Origin: Asterias amurensis
Taxonomy: Eukaryota > Echinodermata > Asteroidea > Forcipulatida > Asteriidae
Reading direction: 5' to 3'
DNA: 64,000 nt
Assembly: GCF_032118995.1 (NCBI RefSeq)
Contig: NC_092649.1
Coordinates: forward strand, 15,398,332 to 15,462,331
Shown here: in pieces, positions 55,701 to 64,000 of the stretch
Layout: every line of letters begins with the position of its first letter
Numbering within the stretch: the stretch's first letter is position 1
Made by a program: the position numbers and the translations under genes
The notes under the pieces: model-generated
The model's input: only the letters and a program-made list of their open reading frames with translations
Databases searched by the model: none
What the model was told of the DNA's origin: nothing

Positions 55701-57598
55701 GGTATGTTTGTGGTCATTTACGTTTGGCTATAGCAGCTATACAATCTAAAAACAAAATGTTCAATTTTCTTGACAAAATTGACGTTCACAGCTCTTCGTT
55801 TGAACATCAAAAATGTCTAACACGTCCTTAACACTGCACAGAGGCATCACATAATCAGTGACTGCGTGTATAATTAATGGTTACGTAAATCAATTAATTT
55901 CCAAGTTCCCTAATGGAACATAGCCGGATAACACTATTACCAGCCGAATTAGCTTCAGTGGGGTGAGTCTTCGAACTATGCATTGTATACAGTTATATTT
56001 TTTATACTTGTAAGCTGCTTTGCTTTTTTAAAATTTATTCTCAATCAACATCATTGTTCAGCATGTAAGAAATGCCAATAAAGAGAATTAATTTGTTCTA
56101 TTTTTTTTCTTCAAATTTTACCATGTTGAGGCAGTGTCACTACATGATACAGTTGCCTATTTGTGCTCCCCAGACATGAAAACACAAATAATCGCCCAAT
56201 CACAACCGAAATGGCAAATATTCCCTAAAGGTGACTGAAGACAGCACAAACTTTCCTACTATTAATGATGTGCAATGGCAATTTTAAAAAGGGACTTTCA
56301 ACAAAGGAGGCGCTTTGTAATGCATTATCAACAAAATTTGATATGCTTGGGGGCTGGGCATGCAGGGGAGGGGGGGGGGGGTAGTATAAAATCCAAAACT
56401 TAGGTCATTAAAAATATTCTTGATCAATGTTGGGTAATCCACAAGGCTACAGGGTGCTCAAGAAAGGTGCCGGATTGATGGAAGACTTAAAAGTATTATT
56501 TTATTAAAGTTATTTATTCAATCAATCTAAAGAAAACATGTTAAACATGCATTTTTTTAGCAGTACTGTTACAACAGGATACAATTGCAAAGGTTTTTCT
56601 CAAAAGTTTTTCTCAAAATGGAAGGACCAATGTTGGCCCGAAATACAACCGAAAGGAAAACATTCTGAGTCCCCTGGCAAATTGTCATTTTTAGGGCAAA
56701 AAATAGGGTAAAAATGTTGATTTTGCAAATTTCTAAAAACATGTCCTAATAATGTTATAAAAATAGCATTAGGGTAAAAGTTAAAGCAATTATTGTTTTG
56801 TCTCAAGTTAAGCATAGGACGACTCAATGTATTGATGTGAAAGGTTTTATAAAATAGAATGCACATTGGCTGGGTGGAGTTGCTAAAATACAGTTTTTTT
56901 GACCCCAAAATTGGAAAAAAATAGCCAAAACACAAATGAGCTGTTACCATGGCAACGGGCTCTATAGTGATTTCAAAAGTTTAGTTTTTTTGAATGCACC
57001 TCAAGTCCCTTCCACCCACAAGGTTTTATAAAAAAAAAGAAATTCCTGATATTTTTACGTAATAATAATGTATAAGTTTTTGCCATTTGTTGCGTTTTTG
57101 CCCTGCCAAAGTGCTAACTTTCCGGCAAAACTGTGTTCGCGCACTTAAAATACCAAATTATTTTATTGCATTTTTATGTAGGTTGGTACCTTATCTTCCA
57201 ACTATAAAAGTGTCATAATCCACAAAGTGCCACTTTCGGACTTATGGCCCCATTCGATACCCCTATTTTTCGCTATAAGAAAATATGACAAAAACACCCC
57301 TATTTGAAATAGTGGTTTGATCCAAAGTTGATCGCACACTTAATTTTTAAAAACATTTTCTGAAAGAGTAAACATGGTTGTGCAACATGTGTGAAAGAAA
57401 AACTTCAACGTTTTTCCATTTAGACGTACCAGTGCTTTCAATTTACCTATATTTTAACTCTTAAAAAGGGTAAAAAATTATTATGTACCCATACCTACTC
57501 ATACATGGAGTTCTGCCAATATTTTAAAATATCTTTGATTTTTACAGCAACCATTGATCTCCACTATACTGGAGAACAATGACAGCAACCCAGTCTTA
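55701..57598. other. Intergenic, no gene seen
   Basis: AT-rich. Frames up to 116 codons (56600-56950, minus) lack recognisable features. A G run lies near 56365. Confidence 0.4.
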
Positions 57599-57727
57599 GG
57601 CCGTGTCCGAAACGACGACTTCGGCTACAGCTACGTCTAGATCACCGCGTCTGTCAGTGTTGAAGAATAGGCCGACGCGCGCGATCTAGCCGTAGCTGTA
57701 GCCGAAGTCGCCGTTTCGGACACGGCC
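57599..57727. mobile_element. Harbinger-like MITE with TTA duplication
   Basis: Ends GGCCGTGTCCGAAACG and the inverse, TTA at 57596-57598 and 57728-57730; arms CTTCGGCTACAGCTACG make it nearly a full hairpin. Confidence 0.8.
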
Positions 57728-57730
57728 TTA

Positions 57731-58460
57731 AATTTGTTCTCGTAATGGTCGAGCGCCCTCTAACGACAGCTAATTTCCGGATACCGGTTGTACTCCTAGA
57801 CTCCAATGATACGATCCAAACGATTACGCACATTCAGGGACCCGACTGACTGAACGAATGTTCACAACGTGTGTTCGTTTTGTCTGCAGTGTGTGTTTTG
57901 GTTATTTTCAGCATTTTCGCCTGAATAAAGTGCTGTGAGAGAGCAATAACAACGTACCCAGAAGGTTTATTTTCCCCCTCCTACATTATCATACTTTTCG
58001 AGTTCCGGAAAAGAGTATTTAAGACCTCGCACCCAGTCTGGTCGGTCAGCAGTGTGTGGATGGTGGAGTGATTGTTGGTCCACCGTCAACATATTTTTGT
58101 TTTCACAAATGAATTAAGCATAAAACTTAAAAGAAGCATACTTAGTCATGTTATTGTTAGTATCTTTCTCATAAATCGTTCGAATGCAAATGCTAGCCAC
58201 TTCTAGAGTAGTTTACCCCTAGAATTGAGGCTAACTCATTCATTGTCTCCACCACCACGGACCGTGTATCTTTCAAGAAATCCTGTTCAAAACTAGACCT
58301 AGCACTCACTCACTGACTCAGCTCAGCTAGCACTGGCTGGTCATAAAAGACATAAGGTTTATCGTGTTTCAGAAGCGCAATGCGTTGTAGGAAGGCATAT
58401 ATGGGGCAGTTTGCTATGCAGTGTATGTTGTCATGCACGACTCGCGCTCGCATTGCCTAT
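57731..58460 (+). other. Possible 5' region of PUS7, unassigned
   Basis: The PUS7 start codon follows a splice acceptor, so a non-coding first exon must lie upstream, perhaps here or further left. I cannot identify the promoter or donor. Confidence 0.25.
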
Positions 58461-58462
58461 TA

Positions 58463-58831
58463 AAGCCATTGGACCCTTTCGGTACAGAAAAAAAAAAAAA
58501 AAGTTCACAGATTTACAAATAATTTACAGGGTTTACAGAAGGTAATGGTGAAAGACTTCTCTTGAAATATTAGTTCATGAAATGCTTTACTTTTTGAGAA
58601 AACGGTAAAACAATATAAATTCTCGTTAACGAGAATTACGGATTTGTTATAAGCACATGTCATGACACGGCGAAACGCGCGAAAACAGGAGTGGGTTTTC
58701 CCGTTATTTTCTCCCGACTCCGATGTCCGATTGAGCCTAAATTTCCACAGGATTGTTATTTTATATATAAGTTGTGATACACGAAGTGTGGGACTTGGAC
58801 AATACTGTTTACCGAAAGTGTATAATGGCTT
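58463..58831. mobile_element. TA-2 MITE
   Basis: AAGCCATTGGACCCTTTCGG left end, inverse right end, TA outside both. Close to the copy at 34182. Confidence 0.82.
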
Positions 58832-59351
58832 TAACTTTGTGTGTGTTCAATAGCGCCCTCTCTCAACATATCTTGCTATTGGCAATAAACCTTTAGGATG
58901 GGGCACTGTTCTCCTTTTTTCAAAACTTTTGTCATAATCGGTCGTACATATGACAGAATTTCGTCCTATTCACAATTGATAATCCCCCATTTTCCAGACA
59001 GTCACAGATTAATTAAAGGGTTATAAGACAACTCTTGATAACAAATCACCAATTATAATTCATGTTTTTATCATACAGGTATGAATGGACATATACAACC
59101 TAAGGAAAGTAAAGACAGAAAAAAAGCCGTGAACGTTATTAGAATCACAATCACATAATTCAATAAATAAAGAATATCAAAGTGAGAGGTCAATTAGGCA
59201 AGGCAAAATAGAACAAAACCAATACAGTAAAAACAATACACTGAATACAATTTCGACCTCTTTTGTCAGACTAGTGACCAGATTTGCTTTTACCACTTGC
59301 AAAAAATCATGACACACATTCTAAGAAAACCAAATTGGGGTCAAATTTAAA
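58832..59351. other. Intergenic or 5' intron of PUS7, no feature seen
   Basis: Nothing recognised; probably part of the intron ending at 59491. Confidence 0.35.
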
Positions 59352-59467
59352 AAGAATTAGGACAAGTCCTAGGAGATATTAAAACGTATGGCTAGTCCTA
59401 AATTAGGATTAGTAACTCGTCCTAACTCGAGATAAGACTAGTCGTAACTCTTTGTGAAATCTACCCT
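59352..59467. mobile_element. Family R palindromic MITE
   Basis: TTAGGACAAGTCCTAGG...ACTCTTTGTGAAATC, as at 21448. Ends about 25 bases before the PUS7 exon. Confidence 0.6.
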
Positions 59468-59491
59468 TGATCTCATATTTTTGTTTTCCAG

Positions 59492-60198
59492 ACAATGGCT
59501 GAACGACAGTCTTCAAAGCGAGACCATCCAGAGAGGACTTCTGAAGCTGAGGCTAAACCAAGCTGCGGCCCTGCTGCATCTTCAAGCAAACGAGTTCGGG
59601 TCCTGAGTGAAGGTAGGGAGCGTGGGATGAATGTTGTAGATTCAACCACCAGCCAGGAAGCAAGCCACAGGAATGAAGCTCCAGCCCCAAATCTACCCGT
59701 CAGTTATGGGGAGGTTGAAGTTGACGAAACCAATCCAAGCAGTACAAGTGGTAGAAGTCATCTTTCTTCAAATGAAAATGAACCTTCAAGCTGTGTCAAC
59801 TCCGAAGCAACATCTTCAAGCATTCCTTCCCTATCTGAAGTAAGTAATAATGAACACACTGTGTCACTGTCGAGGAACGCTTGTGACTCGCAGATCGAGT
59901 CGACCTCTGAAGGGAATGCTGTGGATAACTCGCCCACCAATCCTGTAGCTCTGCAAGAAACCCAGCCAACAGTCGAGGAAGATTTGACTGGACTTTCCAC
60001 AAGCTACAGCGATCAGGGTCAAGGGTCAACTGTAGCATCTGATGTACAATGCGTGGAGACGGTGAAGGAAGAGGAGACTGGTCTTAATAAGCGTGCATTG
60101 ACGTTGAGCACACCCTTAACTGGTCTGAAGGAGTCGGATGTTGGTATCGTGGAGTACATCAGTAAACATGACGGATTCCATGGCGTTATCAAACAAAG
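59492..60198 (+). CDS. PUS7: PUS7 first coding exon (ATG at 59495)
   Basis: The exon follows a pyrimidine-rich acceptor (TTTTGTTTTCCAG) and opens with ACAATGGCT. The first 205 or so residues are acidic, Ser/Thr-rich and low complexity, with basic KR clusters, like the disordered N-terminus of PUS7 proteins. The end carries the conserved entry to the TruD-type domain, GLKESDVGIVEYIS then GFHGVIKQR, which matches human PUS7 (GLTEADVGITKFVS, GFSGILKER, from memory). It ends in codon phase 2 at a GTTGGT donor. PUS7 makes pseudouridine in tRNAs and mRNAs; the catalytic Asp lies in exons beyond this window. The frame running on to 60259 is intronic read-through. Confidence 0.88.
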
Positions 60199-60594
60199 GT
60201 TGGTTTTTAACTGTAATAGGCCCTATAAAGCATCTTATAACCCTTCGGGAGCGTTTTAAAAGTTGGAATGACAGGAGTGTTCTAGTGGGTAACTTTGGAA
60301 CAGCAAACACTATAGATGGCAGTAGACTTACCTGATAGATTTACATTGTTCATGTAGTTCTGAGCACGCGCACATTACTGTGAAAAATGGATTTACCTGG
60401 AAAGTCTGCTGCCACCAAGTGTCTCAAAAGTCCCACATTGGATCTGATAAGTATTCCAGCGCGGGCACAAGGACCATTCTTGCGGCACATTCTAATGTGC
60501 TTAAGGGGATATTCACTCTTGTAGGATTGCTCCCGTAATTTGACATAATTATGTGGTCAAGCTACTAACAGAATGTTCTGACTGTCCGACGCTC

Positions 60595-60747
60595 GAGCAG
60601 TCTAGTCCATCGGACCCAAGACCTGGTGTTGTCAGCAGCATTGTGTGGGTTCGATTCCTGGTCATGACACTTGTGCACGTGAGCAAGGCACTTGATCATT
60701 GCTTTGTTGGGAAGGTAGTGCATTCTACTCCAATGGCCAGCCGCTGA
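60595..60747 (+). mobile_element. tRNA-derived SINE fragment
   Basis: B-box GGGTTCGATTCC near 60647 and the downstream GAGCAAGGCACTTG word common in deuterostome SINEs. No tRNA fold recovered, no poly-A tail. Confidence 0.5.
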
Positions 60748-60912
60748 GTTCACCAAACTCTTCCTAACTTAGGATTAATCTTAGGACTTGGGATGAGTTA
60801 GTTTCCGTATCCACAGACTTAACAGTGACGCATTGAACCCATCCTAAGTTAGGACGGGTAACTTGTCCTAACTCGAGAAAGTATTAATCCTAGCATTTCG
60901 TGAAATCGGCTG
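60748..60912. mobile_element. Family R palindromic MITE, longer form
   Basis: CTTCCTAACTTAGGATTAAT faces AACTCGAGAAAGTATTAATCC and GCATTTCGTGAAATCG. Confidence 0.5.
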
Positions 60913-61232
60913 CAGGCTCCTAGTGGGTGATACACTTGCCTACATTCGTACAGATTGTAAATCAGGGGAAAACCAGCCTGTTTTAGCCCCAGAAATAGGT
61001 GACAACGTGCCCCTGGTGGCAGCTGATTTGGGTCGATAGTCCAAATCAGTTAAGTGTAGCCCTTACTTTGAGTAATTAACAAAAGTGTCCAGTGCCTTTA
61101 AACCATATAGAAAGCACTGAGTAAAAAATCACTTTGTATGTTACAAAATGTATAAATGATTCAAAGAAACAATTATTTAGTATTTTTCCCAATCCAGACT
61201 AACAAATGTATTTCTCTTTTTCATCCAAACAG

Positions 61233-61320
61233 GTTTCAGGATTTTCTCGTCAATGAAGTGGACCTCGACAAAAAAATAGTTCGTCTGACAGACATGAAAA
61301 GTCCAGACCCTAAAACAAAG
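61233..61320 (+). CDS. PUS7: PUS7 second coding exon
   Basis: Joins the first exon as AG plus G to complete Arg, then reads FQDFLVNEVDL and VRLTDMK through to PKTK, ending in phase 0 at a GTATAG donor. It aligns to the human PUS7 segment YSDFVVHEI...ISHLNDL (recalled), the F-x-V-x-E motif at the start of the TruD fold. Only 88 bases, which explains why it is easily missed. Later exons were not found before 64000. Confidence 0.87.
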
Positions 61321-61357
61321 GTATAGTGTCATTGAATCGTGCCATTGCTTATCATAG

Positions 61358-61744
61358 TTAAAGGAACGTTACAGAATTGGTATAAAAAACAAAAATCGCG
61401 AAGATCACAGATTTACATTAAACTTACACAGTCTAATGATCATGATAGTTGAAACCATCCCTTGAAATATTTCTGTCTGAAGTTTCATATTTGATGAGAA
61501 ATAAATAAACTAACTACGCGTTTGGAGTTTATTGCTCAGTGAGCATTTTAGTCATTTTTATTTTGGCATCGATGCAATGCAAAATTTATAATCGGTTTTT
61601 CACTCGTCTCTCGTGACCCAGATGGCTGATCGATCTCAAACTTCTACAGGTTTGTCAGTTTATGTATATGGTGGATTACATAAAATGCTTACGCAGCCAG
61701 CAACTGTTTTGTTAGCACAAACAAATTCTGTAATGTTGCTTTAA
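61358..61744. mobile_element. TTAA-3 MITE in the next PUS7 intron
   Basis: TTAA at 61358-61361 and 61741-61744, AGGAACGTTACAGAATTGG end mirrored; homologous to 11192-11552 throughout. Confidence 0.85.
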
Positions 61745-62530
61745 AATATTTGTACTTTTATTATTTGAGACTCCTTTATATAGGGCTGATATGAGGCATT
61801 GAAGGTGGTTGCCTCCATGCCCCCTTAATATTGCCTTAATGCCCTTCAAATGCTCCAGTAGAAACTTCCTCATAGGGTGCCCTAAATAACATGGAGAAAA
61901 TACATTGGTGCACTAGCCCTTCCAATAATGAAGCATACAGTCTTGGCTTTATATTTTTCAGGTACACATGTACCATATATCATTAATAAATACCATGGAC
62001 GGTTTCAAGTCTCTGATTGGTCAAAACCCGGTCACGTGTGGGAGTGTTAACGGTGGTATAAAGACCGGCTTTGGAAAGTAGCGAATAAGTGGCCACTAAA
62101 TCAGCATACATTGTGTAAACCTTGCGCGTTGCACTGTATCGCACGCTTATTTATATCCCTGTTAGTTTCATTGCAACTTCGCTCACTTACGGGTACGCGC
62201 GCTGAAAATGTATCAACTTTTAGTGCGCGCGTGTAATATGTGCACGCGTATAAACTGATGCCGAGCTCATGCGCGCGTTTTAATGCACAAGGAACAGCTA
62301 TCGTCCAATCATTTGCCTCCTTTGACCCCAGTGAAGGCGCTGAACAGATCATTATTTCAAAGAGTCACTGGTCTCAAAGATCAGTAATGTGATTAACGCA
62401 CAAAAGAGATGGGAACCATCAAAAGCTCAAATATGGCCCCTGAACATGTCTGGAAGTACTGCCGAGAGAAAAGTCATAAAATTTGGACAATTGTAGCCGT
62501 TTAATTCGCTAAAAAAAGGATTTATTAATC
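61745..62530. other. Intronic or intergenic, no exon seen
   Basis: No further PUS7 sequence recognised. CG-containing words (GCGCGC) are frequent around 62190-62280. Confidence 0.4.
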
Positions 62531-62692
62531 GGAATAACAGTGTTCGTACCCGGTCTTCACTGCGTGGTAATGACCTTGGTTGGTGGCTGGCGCTGTTAAC
62601 AGACCTCGCCTCCGGCTCGGTCCGTTAACAGCGCCAGCCACCAACCCGGTCATTACCATGCAGTGAAGACCGGGTACTTGCACTGTTATTCC
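62531..62692. mobile_element. Hairpin MITE (GGAATAACAGTG ends)
   Basis: GGAATAACAGTGTTCGTACC and its mirror enclose arms GGTCTTCACTGC, GGTAATGACC and TGGTGGCTGGCGCTGTTAAC. About 160 bases, almost wholly self-complementary. Confidence 0.75.
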
Positions 62693-62715
62693 CTAATTAA
62701 AGACTCCCTTTTGTC

Positions 62716-63050
62716 TTTAAGGCAACGGACAGTTGTCAAAGACCAGTATCCTCACTTGGTGTATAACCCAACATGTATAAAATAACAGGTTTGTGAAAAT
62801 TTGGTCTCAATTGGTCATTAAATTTTCAAGACAATAATGAAAGAAAAAACACCCTTGTTGCACATTTATGTGCTTTCAGATGCCTAGAAAGTAGGCTTCA
62901 GGCCTGAGGTCTTTTAATATTTGAGTGAGAAATTCCCTCTTCCTAAAAAAAATATGTTTCTCAGAGGGAGCAGTTTATCACAATGTTTTATGCTACCAAC
63001 AGCTCTCCATTGCTTGTTACCAAGTTAGTCTTTATGCTAACAATGGGAGA
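62716..63050. mobile_element. TTAA-1 MITE, variant B, right end missing
   Basis: TTAAGGCAACGGACAGTTGTC left end, GTAGGCTTCAGGCCTGAGG hairpin in the centre, then stops at TATGCTAACAATGGG. Confidence 0.7.
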
Positions 63051-63558
63051 CTTTTTGAAAGCTCTGCCACTAGAAGGCAGCAGACCTACCAGGTAAGGGT
63101 GCACAACTCCTATAGCAAACAATGGTAAATGCTAAAAGTTCAAAAATACTCAAAAAGTATTTAAAAGTCTCTCAGCCTCTTGAAAATTAAATCAGATACA
63201 TTGCCATACAACTAAATTTCAGATTACTTCTCAAGTTTTGGTAGGTCAGCATTTTGGAATTGTTGCTAATTACCCTAGAAGAAACACTCCCCAAAACTCA
63301 TGCAGACCGCTTGGTATCCTTGGGGAACTCGTGTCCAGTACGTCCTGTTCCAGAACAGTTTGGTTTATGCTGGCAATGTGTTATGAAAAACAAAATACAG
63401 TTTGGCTAAATCTAATATACAAAAATCAAAAACACGCAAAACATAAGGTATTTTGCTGTCGGTGACCGTCACTCATGCTTCTCCTAAGTTGTTGACATTA
63501 CCTGGTGAAGAGTGCCCTCTCTCAGTGATTGGCAGATAGTCTAAAGTTTCCCATTATG
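63051..63558. other. Intronic or intergenic, no feature seen
   Basis: No exon with PUS7 similarity and no repeat recognised. Confidence 0.35.
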
Positions 63559-63948
63559 TTAAAGGAACACGTTGCCTTGGATCGGACGAGTTGGTCAAAA
63601 CAAAAGCGTTTGTAACCCTTTTTTATGAAATGCATATGATTGGAAAGATGTTTTAAAAGTAGAATACAATGATCCACACAAGTTTGCCTCGAAATTGCGT
63701 GGTTTTCCTTCTACTGTGCGAACTAACATGGTCGGCCATTTATGGGAGTCAAAATTTTGACCCCCATAAATGGCCGACGTGTTAGTCGACGAGGTAAAAG
63801 GAAAACCACGCAATTTCGATGCATGTTTGTGTGGATCATTGTATTCTACTTTTACAACATCTTTCTACCCATATGCATTTTATAAAAAACGGTTACAAAC
63901 GCTTTTCAAAGACCAACTCGACCGATCCAAGGCAACGTGTTCCTTTAA
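63559..63948. mobile_element. TTAA-2 hairpin MITE, second copy
   Basis: TTAA at both ends, AGGAACACGTTGCCTTGGAT arms of about 190 bases. Near-identical to the copy upstream of GPCR-5, suggesting recent activity. Confidence 0.88.
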
Positions 63949-63986
63949 GTAATTACCAATAGTATCCAGTGCCTATTAAGAACTCA
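63949..63986. mobile_element. TTAA-1 MITE terminal fragment
   Basis: GTAATTACCAATAGTATCCA followed by GTGCCTATTAAG: the end of a TTAA-1 copy into which the TTAA-2 element appears to have inserted. Confidence 0.6.
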
Positions 63987-64000
63987 ATCAATATTTATGT

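Larger units (their letters stand above)
60199..61232 (+). other. PUS7 intron, 1034 bp
   Basis: GT at 60199, AG at 61231-61232 after TCATCCAAAC. Contains a SINE-like block, a family R MITE and the end of a TTAA-1 MITE (61055-61104). Confidence 0.85.

Noticed and set aside
56600-56950. 116-codon minus-strand frame
   Set aside because: AT-rich region, no motif, no neighbouring splice or start context.
60199-60259. Extension of the PUS7 frame to the stop at 60259
   Set aside because: Similarity to PUS7 ends at Lys-Gln-Arg exactly at a GT donor and resumes at 61233, so the extra residues are intronic.

Overview
The window is metazoan nuclear DNA: AT-rich, with GT-AG introns and dense with short DNA transposons. 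It is most likely from an echinoderm, and I favour a sea star. That rests on the single-exon lineage-specific GPCR array and on my memory that the commonest repeat (ends AGGCAGTGGACAC, TTAA target) is typical of sea-star assemblies; no search was run. Two kinds of host gene are recognisable. One is a tandem family of intronless class A (rhodopsin-like) GPCRs with eight members: five look intact, one is cut by the left edge and two are pseudogenes. The other is the 5' part of PUS7 (tRNA/mRNA pseudouridine synthase, TruD family), with two coding exons at 59.5-61.3 kb.

Layout. 1-8.3 kb holds three minus-strand GPCRs (GPCR-1 to -3). GPCR-1 and -2 sit in a 3.7-kb unit repeated in tandem with about 0.4% divergence by my rough count, and its copy boundary lies inside the coding sequence of GPCR-3. 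9-13.2 kb is transposons. 13.7-14.7 kb is a 22-bp minisatellite fused to pseudogene GPCR-4. 16.7-19.1 kb is GPCR-5 (+) with its promoter and minisatellite. 19.9-34.7 kb is mostly transposons, including a foldback element with a palindrome of about 1 kb and a 3.6-kb terminal-inverted-repeat element. 35.5-43.1 kb carries pseudogene GPCR-6 and intact GPCR-7 and GPCR-8, all on the plus strand and each followed by the same minisatellite. 44-59 kb is repeats. The last 5 kb holds the PUS7 exons.

The receptors share invariant intracellular motifs (DRY, a basic ICL2 with RPHRR, NPFIY) but differ in the predicted binding pocket. Position 3.32 is Asn, Glu or Asp depending on the copy. All lack the usual Cys3.25. 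They keep Tyr7.43, and GPCR-5 has the Asp3.32/Tyr7.43 pair seen in aminergic receptors. A chemosensory role is an inference, by analogy with other echinoderm single-exon GPCR expansions.

Three blocks at 19.9-21.4, 27.0-31.4 and 33.7-34.7 kb recur in inverted and mirrored order at 53.4-51.8, 51.3-51.0 and 48.5-47.7 kb, so an old inverted duplication brackets GPCR-6 to -8. Because duplicated copies lie in the same window, several transposon insertions can be read against their own empty sites, which fixes target-site duplications (TTAA, TA, TTA, 8 bp, 9 bp) directly.
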